From assembly GCF_030406905.1 (NCBI RefSeq), contig NZ_CP129137.1:2483001-2547000 (forward strand): a stretch of DNA of 64,000 nt, in the 5' to 3' direction. The DNA is from Streptomyces sp. HUAS CB01 (GTDB lineage: Bacteria > Actinomycetota > Actinomycetes > Streptomycetales > Streptomycetaceae). Both the position numbers and the translations under genes were made by a program. Below, piece by piece: positions 54,582 to 63,437 of the stretch. The first letter of the stretch is position 1. Every line of letters begins with the position of its first letter. The notes below the pieces were generated by a model that searched no databases, was not told the DNA's origin, and saw only the letters and a program-made list of their open reading frames with translations.

Positions 54582-55529
54582 TCAGAAGCCGAGTTTGCGC
54601 AGCTGCTTCGGGTCCCGCTGCCAGTCCTTGGCGACCTTCACATGCAGATCGAGGAAGACGGGGGTGCCGAGCAACGCCTCGATTTGCTTGCGGGACTTGG
54701 TGCCGACCTCCTTGAGGCGGCTGCCCTTCGGGCCGATGATGATGCCCTTCTGGCTGGGGCGCTCGATGTAGACGTTGGCGTGGATGTCGAGGAGCGGTCT
54801 GTCCGCCGGCCGTCCCTCGCGCGGCAGCATCTCCTCGACCACGACGGCGATCGAGTGCGGCAGCTCGTCCCGCACGCCTTCCAGCGCCGCCTCGCGGATC
54901 AGCTCGGCGACCATGACCTGCTCCGGCTCGTCCGTGAGATCGCCCTCCGGGTAGAGCGGGGGGCTCTCCGGGAGCAGCGGGACGAGGAGGTCGCCGAGGA
55001 GGGTGACCTGCTTGCCGCCGACGGCCGACACCGGGACGATCTCCGCCCACTCGAGTCCGAGCTCGCTGCCGAGGCGGTCGACGGCGACGAGCTGCTCGGC
55101 CAGCGTCTTGGAGTCGACGAGGTCGGTCTTGGTCACGATGGCGACCTTGGGGGTCTTCTTGATCCCGGCGAGCTCCTTGGCGATGTAGCGGTCGCCGGGG
55201 CCGAGCTTCTGGTCGGCCGGCAGGCAGAAGCCGATCACGTCGACCTCGGCCCAGGTGGTGCGGACGACGTCGTTGAGCCGTTCGCCGAGCAGGGTCCGCG
55301 GCTTGTGCAGGCCGGGGGTGTCCACGAGCACGAGCTGGGCGTTCAGGTCGGGCCGGTGGACGATGCCGCGTACGGTGTGGCGGGTGGTCTGGGGCCGGTT
55401 GGAGGTGATGGCCACCTTCTGGCCCACCAGAGCGTTCGTGAGGGTGGACTTGCCCGCGTTGGGGCGGCCGACGAAGCAGGCGAAGCCGGCGCGGTGCGGC
55501 GCCTCGGAACGGGGGGTGTGAACGCTCAT
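54582..55529 (-). CDS. era: GTPase Era
   Basis: A 315-residue ribosome-assembly GTPase. G1 is CFVGRPNAGKSTLTNAL, G2 and the switch are in TSNRPQTTRHTVRG, G3 is VLVDTPGLHKP, G4 is IVTKTDLVDS and G5 lies near VPVSAVGGKQV. The C-terminal KH domain carries GIIIGPKGSRLKEVGTKSRK and binds the 3' end of 16S rRNA. ATG at 55529 is used. Confidence 0.96.
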   Translation of the reverse strand: MSVHTPRSEAPHRAGFACFVGRPNAGKSTLTNALVGQKVAITSNRPQTTRHTVRGIVHRPDLNAQLVLVDTPGLHKPRTLLGERLNDVVRTTWAEVDVIGFCLPADQKLGPGDRYIAKELAGIKKTPKVAIVTKTDLVDSKTLAEQLVAVDRLGSELGLEWAEIVPVSAVGGKQVTLLGDLLVPLLPESPPLYPEGDLTDEPEQVMVAELIREAALEGVRDELPHSIAVVVEEMLPREGRPADRPLLDIHANVYIERPSQKGIIIGPKGSRLKEVGTKSRKQIEALLGTPVFLDLHVKVAKDWQRDPKQLRKLGF

Positions 55530-55814
55530 GCGGGCCATTCTCCCCGATTCGCGGGGCGGTCAGGTACCAGGTGCCCGGCCGGGCGCGCACGGGCGCCGAC
55601 CGCGGGGGTGGCGTCCGGGCCCGGTGCGGCGGGCCGGACCGGATCCCGGGCCGGGTGCGACCCGCCAGACCGGGTCCGCGCCGCCGCCGGCGGACCGGTC
55701 GGGCCCCCTTCCGAGCGGGTGCGCGGCCCGGGCGCCGCTGCCGTGCGGTGGTCCCACCCGTGCCGCACCGCCGTGGCGGGACCGGCGAGCGCGGCCGACC
55801 GGCCGGCCGGCGCC
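55530..55814. other. GC-rich gap between the tail duplication and era
   Basis: No gene and no clear promoter can be made out. Several short GGTCCG/GGCGGAC-like inverted words occur but no single strong hairpin. era must be transcribed from here. Confidence 0.45.
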
Positions 55815-55911
55815 TCAGCTTCCGCGCACCGTCCGGCGCCGGGCCCGCAGCCACACCGGCGTTCCGGCCCCGGCCACGGCCAGGACGGCCGCGACCAGCC
55901 AGGGCACGGCG
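55815..55911 (-). repeat. Downstream copy of the DUF916 gene's 3' end
   Basis: These 97 nt match 55941-56037 with two mismatches. The offset is 126 nt, so the copy stays in frame with the gene: read past the stop at 55941, it would encode SAAHAVPWLVAAVLAVAGAG, then TPVWLRARRRTVRGS and a second stop. Confidence 0.92.
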
Positions 55912-55940
55912 TGCGCGGCCGAACAGCCGGCCGGGGCGCG

Positions 55941-56948
55941 TCAGCTTCCGCGCACCGTCCGGCGCCGGGCCCGCAGCCACACCGGCGTTCCGACCCCGGC
56001 CACGCCCAGGACGGCCGCGACCAGCCAGGGCACGGCGAGGAAGGACACCCCGCCGGAGCCGCGGGCGTCGTGGGCGCTCGCCGTGAGGGTCACCTCGCCC
56101 CAGTCGAGCTGCGGGGCTCCGGCCCAGTCCGCGGTGAGCCTGATCCTCTGCCGTGGCAGCAGCTCGCCCGGGACGCCGGTCAGGTCCCGGGCAAGCAGGG
56201 TGCGGCCGAAGAGGCCCTCGGCGCGGAGGGCGACCTTCGGGTTGAGGGTGACGTTGCCGCGGTTGTGGAGGGTGAACGAGACGCGGGCGCTGCTGTCGCC
56301 GGTGCCCGGCACGAGAGGCTTGTCCGGGGTGTAGCGGACGTCCTCGACGGAGAGCGCGGGCATCGCCGGGCCGTTCACGCGGAGGTACACACGGGCGCCG
56401 ACCGCCCGCTGGATGCCGACGGCCACGGCTTCCCCTGCCCTGGCCGCGACCCGTTCGTCGAGGGCGACGAGCGCGCCGGGGTGGTCACCGGGCTCCGCGT
56501 CCTCGGGGACGGTCAGGGTGTACGGCACGGTGACGGCGGAACGGGCGGGCACGGTGACCCGGGCCAGGTCCGGCTTCGCCCAGGCGCCGACGCCGCGCTG
56601 CCTCTCCTCGCGGGTGCGGACGGCGAAGCCCCCGTCCCGTTCGGTGTTGTGGGCGTCCGCCGCGTACAGCAGGAACGTCAGCGGGGCGGCGGTCTTGTTG
56701 GTCACGGTGACGCTGTCGGTGAGCTTCGTGCCGGGGTCCGCGGAGAGGTAGAAGTACGGGCGGCGGCCCAGGCCGGAGGCGGTGGGTTCGACGGACCACT
56801 CGCCGTTGTCGGCGGCGTGCGCGGCGGGGACGGCGCACAGCAGCGCGGCCAGCGCGAGCAGGGGAACGAGAAGGGGCGTGAGCAGGGGAGCGAGGCGCCG
56901 CGCACGGGGTGCGGGCAGCGGTGTGAGGGGTGCGGGCAGTCTTCGCAC
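55941..56948 (-). CDS. DUF916-type surface protein (WxL-interacting-like)
   Basis: A 335-residue membrane-anchored protein. It has a signal peptide (LLVPLLALAALLCAVPAAHA), then a two-domain Ig-like DUF916 region: PYFYLSADPGTKLTDSVTVT, PLTFLLYAADAHNTERDGGF, VTVPARSAVTVPYTLTVPED and NRGNVTLNPKVALRAEGLFG. A C-terminal membrane segment (FLAVPWLVAAVLGVAGVGTP) and a basic tail follow. In Firmicutes DUF916 proteins bind WxL-domain proteins at the cell wall. Here the upstream gene on the same strand ends in a WxL-like domain, supporting a surface complex. Confidence 0.8.
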   Translation of the reverse strand: MRRLPAPLTPLPAPRARRLAPLLTPLLVPLLALAALLCAVPAAHAADNGEWSVEPTASGLGRRPYFYLSADPGTKLTDSVTVTNKTAAPLTFLLYAADAHNTERDGGFAVRTREERQRGVGAWAKPDLARVTVPARSAVTVPYTLTVPEDAEPGDHPGALVALDERVAARAGEAVAVGIQRAVGARVYLRVNGPAMPALSVEDVRYTPDKPLVPGTGDSSARVSFTLHNRGNVTLNPKVALRAEGLFGRTLLARDLTGVPGELLPRQRIRLTADWAGAPQLDWGEVTLTASAHDARGSGGVSFLAVPWLVAAVLGVAGVGTPVWLRARRRTVRGS

Positions 56949-57007
56949 GGTGCGGATCCCCGGGTCGGGGCGGGCCGACCGGGTGCGCGCCCGGCCCGCC
57001 GTGGGTG

Positions 57008-58345
57008 TCAGGTGAGGGTGAGGGTCAGCACGCCGGAGTAGGCGCCGGGAGCGGTGAACGCCGGCACGTCCAGCGACACCTTCGCGCCCGCGGTGAACTC
57101 GCCGCCGGTGACCGCCCCGTTGGGGGTGGAGGCCAGGGTGGCGCCGGCGGTGCCGACGGCGCCCGCGGAGCCCGCCGCGCAGGTGCTGGGGCTGCCGGCC
57201 TTGGTGGTGCAGGCCGGGGTCCAGCTCAGCCGGCCGGCGTCGATCTTCCCGCCGGGGCCGGTGAAGTCGGTGACCTTGCCGGTCAGGGACCAGCCCGCGG
57301 GGCCGCCGCGGAAGTCCTTGACGGTCACCGTGTGGAGGTCACCGGTGGCGGCGCCGCCCTTGCCGAAGTCGACGGACGTCAGCTGGACGGTGTCACCGGA
57401 CTGGGTCATGGACAGGGTGCCGGCCGCCACGGCCGTGGTGAGCTTCTGGCTGTTCGCGGGCACGGGGGTGTCGTCGACGACGGTGTAGGCCGCCGGGCCC
57501 GCGCCCTTGTCGTCGCTCCAGGCGGGGCCCTCGTAGGCGACGACTCCGGTGGTGGCCTTGTCCGTGACCGTGAGCCGGGCGCTGATGGTGCCCGTCGCGC
57601 TCGCCTTCACGGTCGTCCTGTCCGCGGTCTCGGCCGCGCCGGCGCGGCCGGCGACGGTGACGTCCGCGAGGGGGGTGAACTTCGCGCCGGTGACGGTCAC
57701 CTGGTCGCCCGGTCTGCCGGAGGCGGTGCCGAGCGTGACGGACCGTTCGTTGGCGCCGGGCTGGGCGGTGGCGACGATCGTCTCCGAGACGGGTGCGGGC
57801 GGGTTCGTCACCGTGCAGGGGGTGTCGAGCTCCATGATGTAGCTGGTGTGGATGTTGTAGTCGCCCGGGGAGAGGGTGATCGAGCCGGGCGCGGTGACCG
57901 TGAAGGTGCCGGTCATGGAGAACGCCGGGAAGGGTGCCTTGCCGGGGACGGGCGGGTTCTTCTTGGGCCCGGCGACGGTGACGCTGCCGGGCTGGGCGCC
58001 GCCGAGGGTCACCTTGCCGGTCGGGGTCATGATGTCGGCGGGCAGTGCCAGGTCGACGGGGTTGCCCGCGGCGGGCTTGGTCACCGTGTAGGTGACGGTG
58101 ACCGTGTCGCCGACTCTGGGTGCGGCGTTGTCGACGGTGATCTCGGCGCTGGTCGTGCCGTCGATGGGCGGGATGCCGGAGATCGGCGGCGGTACGCAGC
58201 GCGTCGGGAAGTCGACCGCCTGGGCCGCCTTCACCTGGGCCGCGGCGGAGGGGGCGAGGAACCCGCCGCCGGTGGCCACGAGCGCGCTCACCCCCAGCAG
58301 CGCCGCCCAGCGGCGTCTTCGTGGTGTGGATGGCAGGGATGCCAT
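57008..58345 (-). CDS. Secreted protein with Ig-like and WxL-like domains
   Basis: A 445-residue protein. A signal peptide (WAALLGVSALVATGGGFLAP, cleavage near AAA-QVK) is followed by an N-terminal domain with two cysteines (FPTRCVPPP, LDTPCTVTN). Then come an Ig/TIG-like domain (GRPGDQVTVTGAKFTPLADV) and a C-terminal WxL-like domain with GWSLTGKVTDFTGPGG, LSWTPACTTKAG and the terminal TAPGAYSGVLTLTLT. There is no membrane anchor, so it probably attaches to the wall through its DUF916 partner encoded 59 nt downstream. Confidence 0.8.
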   Translation of the reverse strand: MASLPSTPRRRRWAALLGVSALVATGGGFLAPSAAAQVKAAQAVDFPTRCVPPPISGIPPIDGTTSAEITVDNAAPRVGDTVTVTYTVTKPAAGNPVDLALPADIMTPTGKVTLGGAQPGSVTVAGPKKNPPVPGKAPFPAFSMTGTFTVTAPGSITLSPGDYNIHTSYIMELDTPCTVTNPPAPVSETIVATAQPGANERSVTLGTASGRPGDQVTVTGAKFTPLADVTVAGRAGAAETADRTTVKASATGTISARLTVTDKATTGVVAYEGPAWSDDKGAGPAAYTVVDDTPVPANSQKLTTAVAAGTLSMTQSGDTVQLTSVDFGKGGAATGDLHTVTVKDFRGGPAGWSLTGKVTDFTGPGGKIDAGRLSWTPACTTKAGSPSTCAAGSAGAVGTAGATLASTPNGAVTGGEFTAGAKVSLDVPAFTAPGAYSGVLTLTLT

Positions 58346-58763
58346 GTGCTTCCCCCTTCACTCGGCCTTCACTCGGTGGCCGTCATTGACGGGGTGGGGG
58401 AAAGAGAAGTCAATGGAATCGAAATGCACCGACTGATGACCCATCAGATCGTGTCAAGGTCGAGGCCGCCGGGGGCTCAAGATCAGCGTTTGGGCAGGTC
58501 AGTCCCTCATGACGCCTGGGGATTCCCGATACGGCATCCGGCCCGGCGGACCAGGGCACGGCCGGATACGGTCGAACAGGTACGCCCCTGCGGTCGGGCC
58601 TTCGCGTACGGGGCCGGCCTCCGTGCGCGGCCGCTCCACGGCGGGCCGGACCCGTACGCAACCGCGCCGGACCCGTACGCAACCGTTCCAGGGCCGGCCC
58701 CGTACGCAACCGCCCGCACCGTCCTGCGCGGGGCGTCGCGGCGGGTCGCGGAAGGCCCCGTCG
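58346..58763. repeat. Intergenic region with GTACGCAACCG repeats
   Basis: A 20-nt unit, GCCGGMCCCGTACGCAACCG, occurs at 58645-58664, 58666-58685 and 58693-58712 (the last with one change). An inverted copy of its first 15 nt lies at 58604-58618, so a long hairpin is possible. No gene is seen in this 418-nt gap, which begins with the WxL gene's promoter region. Confidence 0.8.
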
Positions 58764-59126
58764 TCAGACCGGTGCCGAGCGGTTCGCTCGGCGGCGGGCG
58801 AGCAGGGCGGCCGTGCCGACGACGGCGTAGAGCGCGGTGAGGACACCGAGCGTCAGGTCCAGCCAGTCGACGGGCGCACCCGCGACCAGGTCGGCTGCCG
58901 CGGGGACACCGACGGCGAAGCCGACGGTCAGCAGGATGACGGCCGCGGCCGTGCGCAGGGCCCGGCGGCGCGGGCCCATGCTCAGCTCGGCGCCCGCCAC
59001 CGCGGTGAGGAACAGCGGGAACGCGTCGGACCACGAGACGCTGCCGGAGACGGCCCAGTCGACACCGTTGATGACGACGCCGACGAGGCCGACCGCCAGG
59101 ACGACCCGGCCCCAGGTGCGGGACAC
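58764..59126 (-). CDS. Small integral membrane protein
   Basis: A 120-residue protein with four predicted membrane segments (VVLAVGLVGVVINGVDWAV, LFLTAVAGAELSMG, AAAVILLTVGFAVGVPAAAD, LTLGVLTALYAVVGTAALLA) and a basic tail. It starts 1 nt after the upstream deaminase-like gene stops, so the two form an operon. I do not recognise a family. Confidence 0.8.
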   Translation of the reverse strand: MSRTWGRVVLAVGLVGVVINGVDWAVSGSVSWSDAFPLFLTAVAGAELSMGPRRRALRTAAAVILLTVGFAVGVPAAADLVAGAPVDWLDLTLGVLTALYAVVGTAALLARRRANRSAPV

Positions 59127-59127
59127 G

Positions 59128-59481
59128 TCAGCCCGCCGTCACGGTCGCCCGGAGCAGGCCGTCGGGGCCGGCGAGAAGCACCGGCGTGGCCGGGCCGCCG
59201 AGGTCCCGGACCGCTGCGCGGTCGGCGTCGGCGACCGCGTCGGTGTCGGCGACGACCGCCGCGGCCTCCAGGGACTTGGCGCCGCTGGCCACGGCCATGG
59301 CGACGGCGGTCTGCAGGGCGCTCAGCCGCAGCGATTCGAGCGCCACCGTGCCCGCGACGTACGTCCGTCCGGTCTCGTCCCGCACCGCCGCGCCCTCGGC
59401 CACGCCGTTGCGCGCGCGGGCACTGCGCGCCAGCGAGATGATCTTGCGGTCTTCGGGGTCGAGTCCGGTGCTCTCAGTCAT
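59128..59481 (-). CDS. Cytidine deaminase-fold protein lacking catalytic motifs
   Basis: A 117-residue protein that aligns in outline with small cytidine deaminases: SARARNGVAEGAAVRDETGR at the place of the substrate strand, VAGTVALESLRLSALQTAVA at the first catalytic helix. The expected HAE or CAE and PCxxC zinc ligands are missing; there is no cysteine at all. It is annotated as deaminase-like in related genomes, as I recall, but it should not bind catalytic zinc. Perhaps it is a nucleotide-binding or structural relative. ATG at 59481. Confidence 0.75.
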   Translation of the reverse strand: MTESTGLDPEDRKIISLARSARARNGVAEGAAVRDETGRTYVAGTVALESLRLSALQTAVAMAVASGAKSLEAAAVVADTDAVADADRAAVRDLGGPATPVLLAGPDGLLRATVTAG

Positions 59482-59607
59482 GGGACGAGCATAGTTCGCG
59501 GCACGGACACGCCCGGCAGGCGGCGTCGACGGCCCGTATCGGCCGCCCGGGTGCCGGGCCCGCCGGCGGGTGGGTGGACCCGGCACCGAGGGCGCGGCCG
59601 ATCGGAG
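59482..59607. other. Intergenic start of the repeat region
   Basis: The promoter region of the deaminase-like operon; only a poorly matching 32-nt unit (59576-59607) precedes the clear array. Nothing else is seen. Confidence 0.4.
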
Positions 59608-60007
59608 CAGGCGCGATCGCGGCGCAGTCCGAACGGGCTCAGGGCGGGTCCACGCATGGTCCGACCGGGCTCAGCGCAGTCGCAGGCTTCACCGCCACCG
59701 ACGCACGACCCCACCGAGCTCAGCGCCGGTCACCGCGCCGTCCCAGCAGGCTTCACCGCCACCGAGGCGCAGTCCGCGCTGGTCCAGCGCCGGTCAAGGC
59801 ACAGCCCGAGTGGCTCAGCGCCGGTCCACGCGCCGTCCCAGCAGGCTTCACCGCCGCCGACGCACAACACCAGCCGACTTCGCCGCCGCCGACGCACAAC
59901 ACCAGCCGACTTCGCCGCCGGCGACGCACGACCCCACCGGGCCCAGCGCCGGTCACCGCGCAGTCCGAGCGATCTCAGGGCCGGTCAAGGCACGGCCCCG
60001 GCGGCCT
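59608..60007. repeat. Array of about thirteen 32-nt tandem repeats
   Basis: Units start at 59608, 59640, 59672 (only 17 nt, internal deletion), 59689, 59721, 59753, 59784/59785, 59816, 59848, 59880, 59912, 59944 and 59976. Type A units begin CAGSGCCGGTC and end GCTC-like; type B units begin TCACCGCCRCCGACGCAC. They are arranged A-A-a-B-A-B-A-A-B-B-B-A-A. Units 59848 and 59880 differ by one base. The phase continues into the next gene, whose stop-codon end (60008 onward) is itself a type A unit. There are no unique spacers. Because 32 is not a multiple of 3, the array is not a repeat protein. Confidence 0.93.
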
Positions 60008-60372
60008 CAGGGCCGGTCGAGGCGCAGTCGCTCCGCCTTCGGCAGGCCGGCGACCACGAGGTCGTAGGAGTCCTCGACGAGCTCCCGGACCATACGGGCC
60101 GGGAGCTCCCCCACCGTGACCGTGTTCCAGTGGCGCTTGTTCAGGTGGTAGCCGGGGACGATCGCCGGGTACGCGGCGCGCAGCCGGACCGCTTCGTCCG
60201 GGTCGCACTTCAGCGACACCGTCAGCGGGGTCGCGGCCAGGTCGGAGAGGGCGAACATCTTCCCGGCGACCTTGAAGACCGAGACCTCGGGACCGAAGGG
60301 GAAGTCCTCCACCGCGGCGTTCTGCTCCAGGCAGAGTTCCTTCAGCCGGCGCGACGTCAGCGATCCGCTCAC
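60007..60372 (-). CDS. MmcQ/YjbR family DNA-binding-like protein
   Basis: A 121-residue protein: LKELCLEQNAAVEDFPFGPE, VFKVAGKMFALSDL, LTVSLKCDPDEAVRLRAAYP and PGYHLNKRHWNTVTVGELPA. The family has a CyaY-like fold and is assumed to bind DNA; its role is not established. GTG at 60372 overlaps the stop of the upstream CNNM gene as GTGA. Its last codons form the end unit of the 32-nt repeat array. Confidence 0.85.
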   Translation of the reverse strand: MSGSLTSRRLKELCLEQNAAVEDFPFGPEVSVFKVAGKMFALSDLAATPLTVSLKCDPDEAVRLRAAYPAIVPGYHLNKRHWNTVTVGELPARMVRELVEDSYDLVVAGLPKAERLRLDRP

Positions 60373-61637
60373 GCCGGCTCCACGAGCACGGTGACGATCT
60401 TGTTCCGCCGACCGGCGGGGGATTCGGCGGTCAGCCGCAGCGCGCGGCCGTCCGGGAGTTCGACCTGGGCGCTGGCGCCGGCGATCGGGACCCGGCCGAG
60501 GGACTTGGCCAGCAGTCCGCCGACGGTCTCCACGTCCTCGTCGTCGTACGCGTCGAGGCCGAACAGCTCGCCGAGGTCGCCGATGTCGAGCCGGGCGGTG
60601 ACCCGGTAGCGCGAGTCGCCGAGCTCCTGCACGGGCGGCAGCTCGCGGTCGTACTCGTCGGTGATCTCGCCGACGATCTCCTCCAGGATGTCCTCGATCG
60701 TGACGATCCCGGCGGTGCCGCCGTACTCGTCGATGACGACGGCGACGTGGTTGCGTTCCTGCTGCATCTCGCGCAGCAGGTCGCCCGCGTTCTTGGTGTC
60801 GGGCACGAAGGCCGCCGGGCGCATCGCCGTGGAGACCAGCTCGGCCTCCGCGTCCCGGTTGATGTGCGTCTTGCGGACCAGGTCCTTCAGATACACGATC
60901 CCGACGATGTCGTCCTCGTTCTCGCCGGTGACCGGGATACGGGAGAAGCCGGAGCGCAGGGCGAGGGTGAGGGCCTGGCGGATGGTCTTGTAGCGCTCGA
61001 TGGCGACGAGGTCCGTGCGCGGGACCATCACCTCCCGGACCAGGGTGTCGCCGAGCTCGAAGACGGAGTGCACCATCTTGCGTTCCTCGGCTTCGATCAG
61101 CGACTCCTGCTCGGCCAGGTCGACCATCGCGCGCAGTTCGGCCTCGCTGGCGAACGGGCCCTTGCGGAAGCCCTTGCCCGGCGTCAGCGCGTTGCCGATG
61201 AGGATCAGCAGCTGCGGGATCGGGCCCATGATCCGGGCCAGCGGCAGCAGGACGTAGGCGGCGGCCGTCGCCGTGTTGAGCGGGTGCTGGCGGCCGATGG
61301 TGCGCGGGGAGACGCCGACGGCGACGTAGGAGACGAGGACCATCACACCGATGGCGACGGCCAGCGCCTGCCAGGTCTCCGCGAACTCCTGCAGACACGC
61401 GTAGGTGACGAGCGCCCCGGCCGCCATCTCGCAGGCGACCCGCACGAGCAGGGCGACGTTGAGGTAGCGCGTCGGGTCGGAGGCGACCTGGACCAGCCGG
61501 TCGGCGCCGCGCCGCCCGGAGCGCCGCGCCTCGGCGGCACGGAAGGCGGAGACGCGGGCGATGCCGGCCTCCGCGCAGGCCGCGAGCCAGGCCACGACGA
61601 CCAGGGCGACGGCGCCGATGACGAGCTGGGCGCTCAT
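60369..61637 (-). CDS. CNNM/CorC family membrane protein (hemolysin C-like)
   Basis: A 422-residue protein with an N-terminal CNNM membrane domain (about four segments, [20 protein letters not shown] first), a tandem CBS pair ([60 protein letters not shown]) and a C-terminal CorC_HlyC domain ([20 protein letters not shown]). It is linked to magnesium or cobalt efflux. The ATG overlaps the ybeY stop (ATGA), placing it in the phoH-ybeY operon. Confidence 0.92.
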   Translation of the reverse strand: MSAQLVIGAVALVVVAWLAACAEAGIARVSAFRAAEARRSGRRGADRLVQVASDPTRYLNVALLVRVACEMAAGALVTYACLQEFAETWQALAVAIGVMVLVSYVAVGVSPRTIGRQHPLNTATAAAYVLLPLARIMGPIPQLLILIGNALTPGKGFRKGPFASEAELRAMVDLAEQESLIEAEERKMVHSVFELGDTLVREVMVPRTDLVAIERYKTIRQALTLALRSGFSRIPVTGENEDDIVGIVYLKDLVRKTHINRDAEAELVSTAMRPAAFVPDTKNAGDLLREMQQERNHVAVVIDEYGGTAGIVTIEDILEEIVGEITDEYDRELPPVQELGDSRYRVTARLDIGDLGELFGLDAYDDEDVETVGGLLAKSLGRVPIAGASAQVELPDGRALRLTAESPAGRRNKIVTVLVEPA

Positions 61638-62131
61638 GAGACGGTCGGCGCCGGGGACGGGCCGGTCAGGCCCTTCTCCGCCCTCCAGCCGTCGACGATC
61701 GCCGCCTGCAGGCCGAACATCTCGGCCCGCTCGTCGGCCTCCTCGTGGTCGTACCCGAGCAGGTGCAGCACCCCGTGGACGGTGAGCAGCTGGAGCTCCT
61801 CGTCCATGGAGTGCCGGGTCGGCGCGTCCTCGCCCTGCTTCTTCGCCACCTCGGGGCAGAGCACGATGTCGCCGAGGAGCCCCTGCGGGGGCTCCTCGTC
61901 GTCCTTGACGGGCGGACGCAGCTCGTCCATGGGAAAGGACATGACATCCGTGGGGCCGGGCAGGTCCATCCACTGCACGTGCAGCTGCTCCATGGCCTCG
62001 GCGTCCACGACGATCACCGAGAGCTCGGAGAGCGGGTGGATGCGCATCCGCGCGAGCGCGTAGCGGGCGATGTCGAGGATCGCCTGCTCGTCGACCTCGG
62101 TTCCGGACTCGTTGTTGACGTCGATCGACAT
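61634..62131 (-). CDS. ybeY: rRNA maturation endoribonuclease YbeY
   Basis: A 165-residue zinc-dependent RNase for 16S rRNA 3'-end maturation and ribosome quality control. The metal motif [13 protein letters not shown] is complete, with [10 protein letters not shown] before it. ATG at 62131 is 14 nt from the phoH stop. The operon order phoH-ybeY-CNNM is widely conserved. Confidence 0.96.
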   Translation of the reverse strand: MSIDVNNESGTEVDEQAILDIARYALARMRIHPLSELSVIVVDAEAMEQLHVQWMDLPGPTDVMSFPMDELRPPVKDDEEPPQGLLGDIVLCPEVAKKQGEDAPTRHSMDEELQLLTVHGVLHLLGYDHEEADERAEMFGLQAAIVDGWRAEKGLTGPSPAPTVS

Positions 62132-62145
62132 GGTGCTGACCGGTT

Positions 62146-63168
62146 TCACTTCCCGTTGCTGCCGTTGCGGCTGTCGTACTGCTCGTAGGCGTCGACGATA
62201 CGGCCCACGAGCTTGTGCCGGACGACATCCTGCGATGTCAGCATGGAGAAGTGCACGTCCGGGACGCCGTCCAGGATCTCCCGGACCTGACGCAGACCGC
62301 TCTTGGTCCCGCCGGGCAGGTCGACCTGGGTGACGTCACCGGTGATCACGATCTTCGACTCGAAGCCGAGACGCGTCAGGAACATCTTCATCTGCTCCGG
62401 ATTCGTGTTCTGCGCCTCGTCGAGGATGATGAACGCGTCGTTGAGCGTACGGCCGCGCATGTACGCCAGCGGCGCCACCTCGATCGTGCCCGCGGCCATC
62501 AGGCGCGGGATCGAGTCCGGGTCGATCATGTCGTGCAGGGCGTCGTACAGCGGCCGCAGATACGGGTCGATCTTCTCGTAGAGCGTGCCGGGCAGGAAGC
62601 CCAGGCGCTCGCCCGCCTCGACCGCGGGCCGGGTGAGGATGATCCGGTTGACCTGCTTGGACTGCAGCGCCTGCACGGCCTTGGCCATGGCGAGGTACGT
62701 CTTGCCCGTACCGGCGGGGCCGATGCCGAAGACGACCGTGTGCTTGTCGATGGCGTCGACATAGCGCTTCTGGTTGAGCGTCTTGGGGCGGATGGTGCGG
62801 CCGCGGCTGGACAGGATGTTCTGGGTGAGGACCTCGGAAGGGGTCTCGGCCGCCGCTCCCCCGCCTTCCTCGCGAAGCATGGCGATCGAGCGTTCCACGG
62901 CGTCCTCCGTCATCGGCTGTCCGGTGCGGAGCACCAGCATCATCTCGTCGAAAAGGCGCTGGACCAGTGCGACTTGCCGCTCTTCGCCGACCGCACTGAT
63001 CACATTGCCGCGGACATGGATGTCCACGGTCGGGAACGCCTGCTCGATCACGCGCAGCAGGGAATCACCAGAACCGAGCACGGTCACCATCGGGTGCTTC
63101 GCGGGGACGGTGAAAAGGGCTCGTGCCTGCCCCGGCGCGAGGGTCTGGTCTGTGGGTGTCTGAGTCAT
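62146..63168 (-). CDS. phoH: PhoH-like ATPase
   Basis: A 340-residue ATPase with an N-terminal KH-like domain ([20 protein letters not shown]) and a P-loop domain: Walker [21 protein letters not shown], Walker [21 protein letters not shown] and [19 protein letters not shown]. It probably has an RNA helicase/nuclease-linked role with YbeY. ATG at 63168 ([12 protein letters not shown]) is chosen; an upstream in-frame ATG has a poorly spaced AGGAGG. Confidence 0.94.
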   Translation of the reverse strand: MTQTPTDQTLAPGQARALFTVPAKHPMVTVLGSGDSLLRVIEQAFPTVDIHVRGNVISAVGEERQVALVQRLFDEMMLVLRTGQPMTEDAVERSIAMLREEGGGAAAETPSEVLTQNILSSRGRTIRPKTLNQKRYVDAIDKHTVVFGIGPAGTGKTYLAMAKAVQALQSKQVNRIILTRPAVEAGERLGFLPGTLYEKIDPYLRPLYDALHDMIDPDSIPRLMAAGTIEVAPLAYMRGRTLNDAFIILDEAQNTNPEQMKMFLTRLGFESKIVITGDVTQVDLPGGTKSGLRQVREILDGVPDVHFSMLTSQDVVRHKLVGRIVDAYEQYDSRNGSNGK

Positions 63169-63356
63169 GGGCCGGCTCTCTGGCCTGCACATACCTCCTG
63201 TTGCAGGGTTCTCGCTGCTCGACAACCTCTGGGTTACCAGCGTACGACCCCGCGCGGACAGTCCCTAAGTGCTTTTCCGCACCGCCGCAGAACCCCCTCC
63301 CGTCCTGCCGCACGACCTCCGGGTACGGGGTGCCCGCCGGCACGGGGGGACGAGGT

Positions 63357-63387
63357 CCTGCCGAGGCCGGCGGCGGGGCCCGGCAGG
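63357..63387 (-). terminator. Hairpin after the PfkB-type gene
   Basis: CCTGCCG (63357-63363) pairs with CGGCAGG (63381-63387), continued inward by GGCC/GGCC with one bulge. It lies 50 nt past the stop of the PfkB-like gene. Confidence 0.6.
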
Positions 63388-63437
63388 CCGAGGGGAGGCA
63401 TGAGCGGGGCGGGGCCGGCCGGGGACACCGCGGCGGC

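Noticed and set aside
55560..55800. Proline/arginine-rich open frames between era and the DUF916 gene
   Set aside because: Open in several frames at once, as expected for this GC content; no start with a ribosome site.
59608..60007. CRISPR-like array
   Set aside because: Units are contiguous with no unique spacers, and no cas genes are nearby.
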